Assembly (NCBI GenBank): GCA_017398945.1
Contig: JAFQES010000029.1
Location: 1-53,945, forward strand
Length of the DNA: 53,945 bases
From: Bacilli bacterium
GTDB taxonomy: Bacteria; Bacillota_I; Bacilli_A; RF39; UBA660
Reading direction: 5' to 3'
Shown: one piece after another, positions 9,320 to 18,265 of the stretch
Layout of the letters: each line of letters begins with the position of its first letter
Numbering within the stretch: the first letter of the stretch is position 1
Position numbers and translations under genes: made by a program
Notes under the pieces: model-generated
What the model saw: only the letters and a program-made list of their open reading frames with translations
Told to the model about the DNA's origin: nothing
Databases searched by the model: none

Positions 9320-12300
9320 TTAATTTATAATTTTTTCTATATCAATGTTCATTTCTAAACCATTAATATCAAAACTTTCAGATAAATTATCTTTTTTAAT
9401 AACATTAACTGATAATGTTTCATTTTTGATGTAAGCTTCAAACATTGAAATTGTTTTTTCAATATCTTCAATTCCATCATAGTATAAATTGATACGATCT
9501 GCTACATTAAAATCTTTGTTCTTACGTAATTGTTGGACTTTGGAAACAATTTCACGAGCATTTCCTTCTAATATTAATTCTTCAGTTAATGTTGTATCTA
9601 GAATAATAAATTCATTATTTTCCATACCAACATTAAATCCTTCTTTAGAAGCAATTCTAATATCTACCATTTCGTTAGTTACTTCTTTTTCTTCTCCACC
9701 AACTTCTAAAACAATTACTCCACCTTTTTGTAATGTTGCTATTTTATCAGCATCAAGATTTTCTAATTTTGTTTGGAATTCTTTAATAAGTGGACCAAAT
9801 ACTTTACCAACTACTTTAAAATTAGGTTTTACAGAAAGATTCATATATTCATTTAAATCAGATACAAACTCAATTTCTTTAATATTTAATTCTTCTTGGA
9901 TTAATGGTACCAAATCAGAAATTAATTCTTTATTCTTCCCATCTAATAAAGCTTTGCTTAATGGTTGACGAACCTTTATCTTAGTTTCTTCACGAACATA
10001 ACGTCCGATAGAAATTAAATTTCTAACTAAGTCCATTCTTTCTTCAATATGTTCATCAATTAATTTTTCATCATATGTTGGATAGTCAGTTAAATGGACT
10101 GATTGTTCACCTGTTAGATTACGATATAATTCTTCTGATACATATGGAGTTATTGGAGCAATTAGTTTTGATAGTCCAACTAATACTTCGTAAGTTGTAA
10201 CATAAACACTTTTCTTAGAATTATCTAATTCACTACCCCAGAATCTATTTCTATTTCTTCTAATATACCAATTAGATAAATCTTCTGATACAAATGATGT
10301 TAAATAATGAACAACTTTATTTAAATCATATTCATCAAATGACTCTCTAACTTTTTTAACTAACTTATTATATTTTGATAATAACCATTTATCTATTTCT
10401 TCACGATCTTCATAAGCCACATTACATTTATCAATATCAATTCCATCGATATTAGCATACATTGCAAAGAAGCTATAAGTGTTTTTTAAAGGATTAAAGA
10501 ATTTAGAATATACTTCTTTTAACCCTTCAAAATCAAATTTTAAAGGTGTCCATACAACAGAAACATATGGAAGATAAAATCTTACAGTATCTGCTCCATA
10601 TTTTTCAATAGTTGTAAATGGTTCTACGATATTACCACGAGATTTACTCATTTTTTTGCCTTCAGCATCTAAAAGTAAGTCATTTACTAAGACGTTTTTA
10701 AATGGTGAACATCCTTTAACAAATGTTGATATTACCATCAATGTATAGAACCAACCTCTTGTTTGATCAATTCCCTCACAAATAAAATCTGCTGGAAATT
10801 GACTTTCCCATAATTCTTTGTTTTCAAATGGATAATGATATTGCGCAAATGGCATTGCTCCTGAATCAAACCAACAATCTAAGACATCTGGAATACGTGT
10901 CATATTTTGACCACATTTAGGACATTTCAAATGAACATTATCAATGTATGGTTTATGTAAATCAAAATCCTCACCGATTTCTTCTAATGCTAATTCTTTT
11001 AATTCGGCTATTGATCCGATCATATGAGAATGTCCACATTCACACTTCCAATACGGAATTGGACTTCCCCAATATCTACTACGAGATACATTCCAATCAC
11101 GGGCATTAGCTAGCCAGTTAGCAAAACGTTTTTCTCCAACATAAGCTGGATACCAATTTACTTTACTATTTGCTTCAACTAACTTATCAGTCATTTCGCT
11201 AACTTTAATATAATAACTTGGCATTGAATAGTAAATTAATGGAGTATCACATCTCCAACAATGTGGATATTCGTGAGCAAGTTTTTGTCTTTTAAATAAT
11301 TTATCATTTTCTTTTAAGTAATCTACTACTTCTTCATTTACATCATGAACAAATTTACCTTCCCATAATCCACCAATATAGCATCCATCTTTTCCAACTG
11401 GATTTAAATATGGTAAATCATAATTTTTACCAATATTAGCATCATCTTCACCAAAAGCTGGAGCAATATGAACGATACCAGTACCATCTTCCATTGTTAC
11501 ATAATTATCACATGTTACAAAGAAAGCTTTTTTATCTACTTCGAATGATGGAACTAATTGTTCATATTCTTGATATTCTAAATCTTTTCCTTTATATGTT
11601 TCTAACACAGTTACTTCTTCGCCAAGAACTTTTTCTACTAAAGCGCTAGCAACAATAAATTTTGTTCCTTTAGATTCAACTAATGAATATTCTTCATCAG
11701 GATTTACACATAAAGCAACATTAGCAATTAATGTCCATGGTGTTGTAGTCCATACTAAGAAATAAACATCTTCATCCTTTTTCTTAAATGGCACGTATAC
11801 TGTTATAGCTGTATCCGTTTGATAGTTTTGAGCAACTTCATGAGTAGCAAGCCCTGTTCCGCAATGTGGACAATAAGGTACTACTCTAGTTCCTTCATAG
11901 AACATGTCTTTTTCAAACATTTCTTTTAAAATCCACCATTCAGTTTCAATGTATTCATTTTTATAAGTTAAATATGGATTATCAACATCAAAAAATTGTC
12001 CCATTTTCGCAGTAAGATCTGTAAAAGCATCTTCATTAGCTCTAACACTCTTGCGGCATTCTTCATTAAATTTTTCAATTCCTAATGCTTCAATTTCTTT
12101 TTTAGATGAAATTCCTAATTTCTTTTCAACATGATTTTCAATAGGAAGACCATGCGTATCCCATCCAATTTTTCTAATTACTTTCTTACCATTCATTACA
12201 TGATATTTAGTAACACAATCCTTTAAGTTTTTAGACACCATATGATGAAGCCCTGGAAATCCATTAGCAAACGCTGGACCATCATAGAAGACAAAAGTTT

Positions 12301-12421
12301 CGTTGTTTTCATTTTTCTTGTTTTGCGCATCGTGCATAGCATTCATACTCTTCCATGAAGATAATATCGATGCTTCCACTTCACTAACAGGTCTTTTGTC
12401 TAATTCTTTAAAATTTTTCAT
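9320..12421 (-). CDS. ileS: Isoleucine-tRNA ligase, type 2 (eukaryote-like) with GLHH signature
   Basis: 1033 residues, the length of type 2 IleRS (type 1 is about 920). It charges tRNA-Ile and edits valine. Residues 57-60 read GLHH where HIGH is expected (context FANGFPGLHHMVSKN); KMSKS is intact (GKKMSKSRGN). Type 2 hallmarks include WDTHGLPIENHVEKK and the C-terminal VREETKIKVRQPLSKA block. Zinc-type clusters: CPHC, CWRC, CxCGH and CPKC. Start at 12421 (MKNFKELDKR) with AGAAAGGAAAG; the upstream in-frame ATG at 12451 lies in the T-box terminator. Type 2 enzymes are known to be naturally mupirocin-resistant. Confidence 0.96.
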   Translation of the reverse strand: MKNFKELDKRPVSEVEASILSSWKSMNAMHDAQNKKNENNETFVFYDGPAFANGFPGLHHMVSKNLKDCVTKYHVMNGKKVIRKIGWDTHGLPIENHVEKKLGISSKKEIEALGIEKFNEECRKSVRANEDAFTDLTAKMGQFFDVDNPYLTYKNEYIETEWWILKEMFEKDMFYEGTRVVPYCPHCGTGLATHEVAQNYQTDTAITVYVPFKKKDEDVYFLVWTTTPWTLIANVALCVNPDEEYSLVESKGTKFIVASALVEKVLGEEVTVLETYKGKDLEYQEYEQLVPSFEVDKKAFFVTCDNYVTMEDGTGIVHIAPAFGEDDANIGKNYDLPYLNPVGKDGCYIGGLWEGKFVHDVNEEVVDYLKENDKLFKRQKLAHEYPHCWRCDTPLIYYSMPSYYIKVSEMTDKLVEANSKVNWYPAYVGEKRFANWLANARDWNVSRSRYWGSPIPYWKCECGHSHMIGSIAELKELALEEIGEDFDLHKPYIDNVHLKCPKCGQNMTRIPDVLDCWFDSGAMPFAQYHYPFENKELWESQFPADFICEGIDQTRGWFYTLMVISTFVKGCSPFKNVLVNDLLLDAEGKKMSKSRGNIVEPFTTIEKYGADTVRFYLPYVSVVWTPLKFDFEGLKEVYSKFFNPLKNTYSFFAMYANIDGIDIDKCNVAYEDREEIDKWLLSKYNKLVKKVRESFDEYDLNKVVHYLTSFVSEDLSNWYIRRNRNRFWGSELDNSKKSVYVTTYEVLVGLSKLIAPITPYVSEELYRNLTGEQSVHLTDYPTYDEKLIDEHIEERMDLVRNLISIGRYVREETKIKVRQPLSKALLDGKNKELISDLVPLIQEELNIKEIEFVSDLNEYMNLSVKPNFKVVGKVFGPLIKEFQTKLENLDADKIATLQKGGVIVLEVGGEEKEVTNEMVDIRIASKEGFNVGMENNEFIILDTTLTEELILEGNAREIVSKVQQLRKNKDFNVADRINLYYDGIEDIEKTISMFEAYIKNETLSVNVIKKDNLSESFDINGLEMNIDIEKIIN

Positions 12422-12440
12422 AAACACTTTCCTTTCTAAA

Positions 12441-12652
12441 TAAAAAAACATTCATCCCAAAAGGACGAATGTTATCGTGGTACCACCTTAATTTTTTTCT
12501 CATTTTTTATAACGCAGAATTTCTGCGAATCATCTTACTATTTTCAGATAATTAACTCCAAAGTGATATTAAATAGCTATTCTTTATTAGTTTGCACCAC
12601 CACTAACTCTCTTAAAAGCTTTCACTATTTAACGTGTCTTTTTCAATGTATT
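12441..12652 (-). promoter_or_regulatory. T-box riboswitch leader of ileS
   Basis: Minus strand: T-box core AGGTGGTACCACG (12476-12488), terminator stem AACATTCGTCC / GGATGAATGTT with T run (12441-12473), and the Stem I motifs AGAGAG and GTGGTGCAAAC. The specifier region reads GGAGTTAATTATCTGAA; ATT or ATC at 12547-12552 fits an Ile codon. A -10 box TATAAT at 12659-12664 defines the likely start. Its terminator arm is nearly identical to that of the valS leader. Confidence 0.92.
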
Positions 12653-12699
12653 TCTTGTATTATACTATTAAATATTTTATTTTACTAGTCCTAAATTTA

Positions 12700-12942
12700 T
12701 TAAATATTAAAACTATCCAAAAAAGTTTTTAAAACTTTTTTAACTTCTTCTTCCGAATCAAGCTTAGAAATAAATAAATCTTCTTGACCTTCTTCTTTAA
12801 TTAATTTACGCACTGCAAAATCTTCTCCTTCTACAGCAGATAGGATTAAATATTCATTATCATTTAATAATAATTTTTTTATTTCATAATATTCTTTGCC
12901 ATCTTCTAATGTAACAACATTTATTTTTACGTCATCTTGCAT
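12700..12942 (-). CDS. DUF1292-like small acidic protein
   Basis: 80 residues, soluble and acidic. The pattern ...VTLEDGKEYYEIKKLLLNDNEYL, then VRKLIKEEG-x-E-D-L, then a closing D-S-E-E-E-V-K-x-V block matches the layout of DUF1292 (YrzB-type) proteins of Firmicutes. Those are short, of unknown function and usually near translation or cell-division genes. AGGTGAAAAT precedes the ATG. It lies 22 bases after the membrane protein gene upstream and probably shares its transcript. Family call is moderate. Confidence 0.5.
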   Translation of the reverse strand: MQDDVKINVVTLEDGKEYYEIKKLLLNDNEYLILSAVEGEDFAVRKLIKEEGQEDLFISKLDSEEEVKKVLKTFLDSFNI

Positions 12943-12964
12943 ATTTTCACCTTTTATTCTTTAT

Positions 12965-13822
12965 TTAATCTAATACTACACCAAATTCTGCTTCTAAAAC
13001 TTCTTCTACTGGTAATAAAACTACGTAGTTAGGGTTTACCCTTACCTGATTTTCAATAGCAGTTTTATATTTATTATAATATTCTAGCATTACTTCATAT
13101 GGATCTCTATCATATGGTAATTTACCTATACTATTAAGAAAATCCATTAATTCTTGTGGGCCTATTTCCATTCCATAGTCTTCTAACACTTTTTCTCTTA
13201 AGGAATCATAAATATTTTCGATCCATTGTTCAGGCGTATAACCATTTTCATTCTCATCATTAAGTTTTGGATTATCCTTTGAAGTTACACTTTCCAACCC
13301 AGTATATATCCTTGCTAATTGCATATATAGCTCATCAGAATTATCATAACTTTTTTGTTCAATTATTTTATTAACAAATCTTCTTACTTCATACCATTCT
13401 TTACCTTTATCAGCATTTATACCATCACTACGACCAGCCATAACTGTACTAATTTTTTTCTCTGCATCAACAGATATAATATGATCTTCCCAATTATTAA
13501 TTCCAATATTAGCGATCATTCCTATACCCCCAACTATTCCAAGAACTGCTAATATAGATAATATTTTTTGTATCAAAATTAAAATATCACTTTTCATTTT
13601 TATTTTTGAAACTCTTTTTTGTTGTGGTCTATACACAATGTTTTGATCACCATCACATTTGACATTTTTTTTTGCAAACTCAATTATTTTACTTTGCGCT
13701 TCCAAGTTATTAGCTTCACTTAAAGTATTTTTTGAAATTTCTTTTCCGTATTCACTTATTGTATTATTTCTTAAATATTCATTCAACTGAGCTTTTCTTT
13801 TTAAATCATCATAACTTTCCAT
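12965..13822 (-). CDS. Single-pass membrane protein of unknown function
   Basis: 285 residues from ATG 13822, with GGGTG six bases upstream; a GTG nine bases further up is an alternative start. About 90 residues of charged cytoplasmic sequence are followed by one membrane helix (ILSILAVLGIVGGIGMIANIG, given here in part: LAVLGIVGGIGMIANIG). The extracytoplasmic C-terminal region has an alpha-helical look (WYEVRRFVNKIIEQK, YTPEQWIENIYDSLREK). No catalytic motif recognised. It is divergent from the phosphohexomutase gene and followed by the DUF1292-like gene. Confidence 0.55.
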   Translation of the reverse strand: MESYDDLKRKAQLNEYLRNNTISEYGKEISKNTLSEANNLEAQSKIIEFAKKNVKCDGDQNIVYRPQQKRVSKIKMKSDILILIQKILSILAVLGIVGGIGMIANIGINNWEDHIISVDAEKKISTVMAGRSDGINADKGKEWYEVRRFVNKIIEQKSYDNSDELYMQLARIYTGLESVTSKDNPKLNDENENGYTPEQWIENIYDSLREKVLEDYGMEIGPQELMDFLNSIGKLPYDRDPYEVMLEYYNKYKTAIENQVRVNPNYVVLLPVEEVLEAEFGVVLD

Positions 13823-13992
13823 AATATTCACCCATTTCTATAATCAAAAGTTTTATCTTATTTAAAATTAAACTCGCCTGCTTACATAAAAATATTACTA
13901 TTAAAAACACAAATTGTCAATTAAGTGCAAAATAAGTTTTCTAATTTTACACATCTTATATTGAACATGCTAAAATTATTATAGGTGATATA

Positions 13993-15378
13993 ATGATAAA
14001 TGATTTAAGTATTTTTAAAGAATACGATATTAGAGGAGTATACCCAACTAGTATAAACGAAAATGTAGCTTATATTATTGGTAAAGGTTATGGCAGTTAT
14101 ATAAGACAAAAGTATAACCAATCATGTTGTATTGTTTCTCATGATAATAGATTATCTTCAGATTCGTTAAGTTCAAGCCTAATAAAAGGCATTTTAGAAA
14201 GTGGATGTAATGTTATTGATTATGGGCTTACTACCACACCAATGCATTATTACGGAAGATATTTAAATAATATGTTAGGAATTATGATTACAGCATCTCA
14301 TAACCCTAAAGATGATAATGGCTTTAAATTTTCATTTGACATGCTAGCTAATGCTAGAGGTCAGATGATTGTTGATTTTAAAAATTATATTTTAGCAGGT
14401 CAATTTTTATCAGGAAATGGTATCTTACAACAAAATGATATTACGGATAAATATTTGCAATATTTAAAAGCTGGAATTAAATTAGGTTCACACAAAAGAA
14501 AAGTGATTATCGATTGTGGAAACGGAACGACTAGCATTATTGCGCGTAAGGTTCATGAAATGTTTAATTTGAATTTTGAAATCATTTTTGGAGAAAGTGA
14601 TGGAAATTTTCCTAATCATCATCCTGATCCTTGTGTAGAAAGCAATCTAAAAGCATTAAAACAAAAAGTGCTTCAAGAAAAAGCTGATATGGGTATAGCT
14701 TACGATGGAGATGGAGATCGAGTTGGTATTATAGATGATAAAGGTAATTACATCCCGACTGACATTTATATGATATTAATTATTAGAAGCATTATTAATA
14801 ACATTAAAAATAAATCTTTCCTTTTTGATGTAAAATGTTCTAAAGCTTTAGAAGATGAAATAACAAGATTAGGTGGCACCCCAATTTGTTATCGTACTGG
14901 AGCTAGTTACACCCAAGCTAGAACTAAAGAATTAGGATTAGCTTTTGGCGGTGAATTTTCAGGTCATGTTTATTTTAGAGATAAAGTTGCTGACATGGGA
15001 AGCGGCATCTATGCTGGATTAAGACTCCTAGAAATTTTAAGTAATACTTCTGATTCTTTAAGCGAACTAACTAGTGATATCCCTAAATATTTTGCAACAG
15101 AAGAAATAAAAATTCCTACTGATAATCAAATTAAGTTTCAAGTTGTTGAAAAAGTTAAAGCTTTTTGTCAAAGTTTAAATTATTCATTAAATACTATTGA
15201 CGGGGTAAGAATTAATTTCACGAATGGTTGGGGATTAGTTAGAGCAAGTAATACTGGTCCAAATATAACATTAAGGTGCGAATCAACTGATGAAAAATCT
15301 ATGAAGAATTTACAAAATTGGTTAGAAAAATTAGTTCACACACATAAAAAAGAATTAGAAAAAGAATTAAAAAAATAA
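13993..15378 (+). CDS. Phosphomannomutase/phosphoglucomutase (alpha-D-phosphohexomutase)
   Basis: 461 residues, the usual length for ManB/AlgC-type enzymes that interconvert hexose 1- and 6-phosphates for envelope sugar nucleotides. It has the N-terminal EYDIRG; the phosphoserine loop ASHNP with Ser102; the metal loop DGDGDR at 238-243; the sugar-binding GEFSGH at 320-325; and the C-terminal phosphate loop RASNTGPNITLR. ATG with GGTGATATA. Transcribed alone, with a terminator directly after the stop. Sugar specificity cannot be read from the sequence, so no symbol is given. Confidence 0.93.
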   Translation: MINDLSIFKEYDIRGVYPTSINENVAYIIGKGYGSYIRQKYNQSCCIVSHDNRLSSDSLSSSLIKGILESGCNVIDYGLTTTPMHYYGRYLNNMLGIMITASHNPKDDNGFKFSFDMLANARGQMIVDFKNYILAGQFLSGNGILQQNDITDKYLQYLKAGIKLGSHKRKVIIDCGNGTTSIIARKVHEMFNLNFEIIFGESDGNFPNHHPDPCVESNLKALKQKVLQEKADMGIAYDGDGDRVGIIDDKGNYIPTDIYMILIIRSIINNIKNKSFLFDVKCSKALEDEITRLGGTPICYRTGASYTQARTKELGLAFGGEFSGHVYFRDKVADMGSGIYAGLRLLEILSNTSDSLSELTSDIPKYFATEEIKIPTDNQIKFQVVEKVKAFCQSLNYSLNTIDGVRINFTNGWGLVRASNTGPNITLRCESTDEKSMKNLQNWLEKLVHTHKKELEKELKK

Positions 15379-15403
15379 TTGGTTAATTGCCAATTATTTT
15401 TTT
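15376..15403 (+). terminator. Terminator, probably bidirectional
   Basis: TAATTGG, a seven-base loop, CCAATTA then T7, overlapping the stop of the phosphohexomutase gene. It also lies just beyond the stop of the convergent cyclophilin gene. Confidence 0.75.
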
Positions 15404-15413
15404 ATATTAGAAT

Positions 15414-15995
15414 TTATTCATCTTTTTTGATTACTTTTATACTATTTATGATTGGTTGGTTTTCATACTTGATTGTTCCATTGTTATCAATTGGTTTAGC
15501 ATCAGCACAAATCTTATCAACTATTTCAATTCCTTCAGTTACATAACCAAATACTGCATATGATCCATCTAAATGAAGACTATCTTCTTGAACTATGAAA
15601 AATTGAGAACTAGCACTATCCATATCTTCACTACGCGCCATAGATAAAGCTCCTTTAATATGAGAAAGTCCGTTATATACTCCATTTTGTTTAAATTCAC
15701 CTTTAATAGTTTGCTCTGAACCCCCGGTTCCATCGTGTTTAGGATCTCCGCCTTGCATCATAAAACCATCGATAATGCGATGAAAAGTAAGTCCATCATA
15801 AAATCCCTCATTAGCTAAATTAATAAAATTAGTAACTGTAATCGGAGCAATATCTGCATTTAACTTAGCTGTAATAACCCCATAATCTTTAATATCAATT
15901 TCAACATAATGATATCCTGATAATAGTTCATCCTTTTTAGAATTACACCCTGCTAGCATGAAACACGCTACTATAATTAATAATATTTTTTTCAT
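15414..15995 (-). CDS. Cyclophilin-type peptidyl-prolyl isomerase lipoprotein
   Basis: 193 residues. Lipoprotein signal MKKILLIIVACFMLAGC with lipobox LAGC (Cys17), so it is membrane-tethered outside the cell. The cyclophilin core contains FHRIIDGFMMQGGD (catalytic Arg), GxLSMAR, ASSQFFIV and FGYVTEG. It probably assists folding of secreted proteins. Start has GGAGAGTGAAAA; the first four bases overlap the end of the upstream PLP gene, so it is the last gene of a coupled three-gene cluster. Confidence 0.93.
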   Translation of the reverse strand: MKKILLIIVACFMLAGCNSKKDELLSGYHYVEIDIKDYGVITAKLNADIAPITVTNFINLANEGFYDGLTFHRIIDGFMMQGGDPKHDGTGGSEQTIKGEFKQNGVYNGLSHIKGALSMARSEDMDSASSQFFIVQEDSLHLDGSYAVFGYVTEGIEIVDKICADAKPIDNNGTIKYENQPIINSIKVIKKDE

Positions 15996-17224
15996 TTTTC
16001 ACTCTCCTTAAAATATCTAACAATATTTTTTAAAGCTATCTTGTTATAATAATAACTAAATGATCCTTGTTGATATGCGATATAAGGCTCACGTAATGGT
16101 CCATCACAAGACAACTCGATTGAAGAACCCGATACAAAAGAACCGCTAGCCATGACAATTTTATCTTCATAACCTGGCATTTCAGTTTCTTCAATATACG
16201 CTTTAGAATCGATTAACGAATTTGCTTGAATTAAATTAACATATTTTTTAAGTAAATTCTTATCATTGAAAATAATACTTAGCACAATATCAGCATGTTC
16301 TTCATTATATAAAGGCTCAGTTGGGACATTAAAATCTTGCATGATACGGCTCGTTAAAATAACACTTTTAATACTATCAAATACTACTCTTGGAGCATTA
16401 GCAAGCCCTTGTAAAATATATTTGTTGGCTCCTAAGCTTGGCCCTACTTCTTTACCTTGGCCTATGACATTTAATCTTTCGGCCACTAAATTAACTAGAG
16501 TTTTTCTTCCTACAACATAAGCACCATTATTGGCAATTGTTCCTCCTAAATTTTTAATTAAAGATCCAACACAAATATCGGCGCCTATTTCGATTGGTTC
16601 TTTATCACTTACAAATTCACAATAGCAATTATCAACCATAATTATTACTTCTTTATCAATTTGTCTTATAAAACCAATTATATCTTGTACTTTTTCAATC
16701 GTAAAACTTTTTCTTGTACTATATCCTTTTGATCTTTGAATCATTAACATTTTAACTTTATTATTTTTTAAAAATTTACAAATTTCTTCTTTATCAAATT
16801 CACCATCTTTAAGATCTATCTTATTATATAAAACTCCAAAAGCTTTTAATGATGAAGGATTTTCTCTTATTCCTATCACTTCTTGTAACGTATCATAAGG
16901 ATCTCCATTAATACTTAATAATAAATCGTTTGGTCTTAATATTCCAAATAAAGTTGTTTGTAGAGCATGAGTTCCAGAGATAAATTGATTTCTAACTAAA
17001 GCATCCTCAGATTTAAAAATATCTTTGTAAATACTTTCAATAACATCTCTTCCTAAATCTCCATAACCATAACCAGTACTAGAAGAAAAGTGTTCTTCAC
17101 CTACTTTATTCTCGATAAAAGCTTTTAAAACTTTTTCTGAATTAAGTTCACATATTTTTTCATACTTTTGATAAATTGGAAGTAATTCTTGTTCTAAATC
17201 TTCAAAATATTTATCTATATTCAT
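15992..17224 (-). CDS. Methionine gamma-lyase/aluminium-resistance family PLP protein
   Basis: 410 residues. It matches the YnbB-like 'cystathionine beta-lyase family, aluminium resistance' group: STGYGYGD..GRD near the N terminus, RNQFISGTHA, IMVDNCYCEF, and the PLP lysine in VGSLIKNLGG. The true reaction in this family is poorly defined; C-S lyase chemistry is inferred from fold type I. GGAGGTTTAAA precedes the ATG. It overlaps by four bases both the SDR gene upstream and the cyclophilin gene downstream, indicating translational coupling. Confidence 0.88.
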   Translation of the reverse strand: MNIDKYFEDLEQELLPIYQKYEKICELNSEKVLKAFIENKVGEEHFSSSTGYGYGDLGRDVIESIYKDIFKSEDALVRNQFISGTHALQTTLFGILRPNDLLLSINGDPYDTLQEVIGIRENPSSLKAFGVLYNKIDLKDGEFDKEEICKFLKNNKVKMLMIQRSKGYSTRKSFTIEKVQDIIGFIRQIDKEVIIMVDNCYCEFVSDKEPIEIGADICVGSLIKNLGGTIANNGAYVVGRKTLVNLVAERLNVIGQGKEVGPSLGANKYILQGLANAPRVVFDSIKSVILTSRIMQDFNVPTEPLYNEEHADIVLSIIFNDKNLLKKYVNLIQANSLIDSKAYIEETEMPGYEDKIVMASGSFVSGSSIELSCDGPLREPYIAYQQGSFSYYYNKIALKNIVRYFKESEK

Positions 17225-17955
17225 TTTAAACCTCCATCAACTCTAATTAAACTATTGGTAATGTAACTAGCTTCATCACTCGCTAAAAAATAAATAGCAT
17301 TTGCAATTTCTTCTGGCTTACCAAATCTATTTAAGAGTATATATTGTTTTTCACTTTCTAAATATTTTGGATCCATTTCCAAAACATTTTCAGTAGCTGT
17401 CCATCCTGGGGCTACAGTATTTACTCTAACATGCGGGGCTAATGCAGCAGCAAAACTATTAGTTAAAGATATTATTCCCGCTTTAGAAGCATTATAATCA
17501 ATGGAATATGTTTCTGGTGTATCAATTCCATTAGTTGAAGAAATGTTAATAATATTACCACTTTTTTGTTTAACCATAACTTTCCCAAAATGTTTACAAA
17601 CTAAAAATGTCCCTGTTAAATTTGTTTGCATAACTTTATTAAAATCTTCTTCTTTTTTATTGTAATATTCATCGTCAATAGTAATCGCTGCATTATTAAC
17701 TATACAATCAATAGTTTCAAAATTTTGAAGAATTATTTCCAACATTTTTTTTACATCTGATTCTTTTGAAACATCCGCTTTTATTAATAATGCTTTAACT
17801 TTATAATTTTCTTCAACGTATTTTTTTAAACTTAAAGCTTTTTCTTCACTATTTAAATAATTAATTACAACGTTGTAACCATTTTGAGCAAACTTAATTA
17901 TTGTAGCAGCTCCAATTCCTTTAGCGCTTCCTGTTACTAAAACTGTTTTTTGCAT
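17221..17955 (-). CDS. Short-chain dehydrogenase/reductase (FabG-like)
   Basis: 244 residues, classical SDR length. NAD(P)-binding TGSAKGIG at residues 8-15; NNAAIT; the catalytic Ser in INISSTNG; YNASK (Tyr-Lys pair) near 160; PG after the active site; and a C-terminal IRVDGGLK typical of 3-oxoacyl-ACP reductases. Its place at the head of a cluster with a PLP lyase and a cyclophilin does not suggest fatty-acid synthesis, so the substrate is open. GGTGATAAAAT precedes the ATG. Confidence 0.88.
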   Translation of the reverse strand: MQKTVLVTGSAKGIGAATIIKFAQNGYNVVINYLNSEEKALSLKKYVEENYKVKALLIKADVSKESDVKKMLEIILQNFETIDCIVNNAAITIDDEYYNKKEEDFNKVMQTNLTGTFLVCKHFGKVMVKQKSGNIINISSTNGIDTPETYSIDYNASKAGIISLTNSFAAALAPHVRVNTVAPGWTATENVLEMDPKYLESEKQYILLNRFGKPEEIANAIYFLASDEASYITNSLIRVDGGLK

Positions 17956-17965
17956 ATTTTATCAC

Positions 17966-18060
17966 CAAAAATATTATAGCAAATAAAAATTTAAAACAAA
18001 ATAGTTTTAAATTTCAAGTTATTTACTACCTCTAATCTTTTAGAGAGGAGGTTTAATAAA
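17966..18060 (+). promoter_or_regulatory. Promoter and leader of peptide locus 1
   Basis: A weak promoter (TTGCAT, 16-base spacer, TATTAT) lies within the start of the divergent SDR gene. The leader just before the ribosome site contains ACCTCT, able to pair with the AGAGGAGG Shine-Dalgarno. This is a structure common in type I toxin mRNAs. Confidence 0.35.
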
Positions 18061-18153
18061 ATGAAAACTAAGACTTTTATTATAAAAGTACTAAAGCTCA
18101 TTACTATCATTTTATTTCTCCTTATCATCTTGATAGTAGTTATAAAAAAATGA
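18061..18153 (+). CDS. Small hydrophobic peptide, type I toxin-like (locus 1)
   Basis: 30 codons with an excellent AGAGGAGG ribosome site seven bases before ATG. The peptide is MKTKTFIIKVLK, then about 16 hydrophobic residues, ending in IKK. It has the same design (Lys-rich ends around one membrane helix) as the peptides at 43415-43504 and 43743-43826. A hairpin and T run follow (18166-18206). On the other strand a conserved CTTGAATATAAT box, also found at the 43.7 kb locus, would start a convergent RNA across the 3' end. It was below the size used for routine gene calls. The toxin role is inferred from architecture only. Confidence 0.55.
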   Translation: MKTKTFIIKVLKLITIILFLLIILIVVIKK

Positions 18154-18200
18154 CACTTAATTTTAGGTAGGCATTCAGTGATCCAGACTAAACGTTTACC
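18150..18200 (-). ncRNA. Putative antisense RNA to peptide locus 1
   Basis: Minus-strand box CTTGAATATAAT (TATAAT at 18207-18212) directly precedes a GGTA...TACC hairpin, so transcription would begin near 18200 and run through the 3' UTR and stop codon of the peptide gene. No clear second hairpin terminator is seen, so the RNA end shown is approximate. Confidence 0.35.
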
Positions 18201-18206
18201 TTTTTT
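18166..18206 (+). terminator. Terminator of peptide locus 1
   Basis: GGTA-G-GCATTCAGT, a seven-base loop, ACTAAACGT-T-TACC then TTTTTT; an interrupted stem of about 12 bp. Confidence 0.65.
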
Positions 18207-18265
18207 ATTATATTCAAGTTGCCTTGACATATTCATTGTAATATATAATTACTAATCTAGCAAAT

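Noticed and set aside
9489-9968. 159-codon plus-strand frame inside ileS
   Set aside because: It lies wholly opposite the C-terminal part of a clear synthetase, has no ribosome site and a composition that mirrors the ileS codons.
17991-18236. 81-codon minus-strand frame over peptide locus 1
   Set aside because: No ribosome site, low-complexity product, and it runs opposite the better-supported 30-codon gene and its terminator.
18207-18260. Consensus -35 for the locus 1 antisense RNA
   Set aside because: TTGACA at 18224-18229 is on the plus strand and points the wrong way; on the minus strand no good -35 stands 17 bases before TATAAT, so only the -10 type box is claimed.
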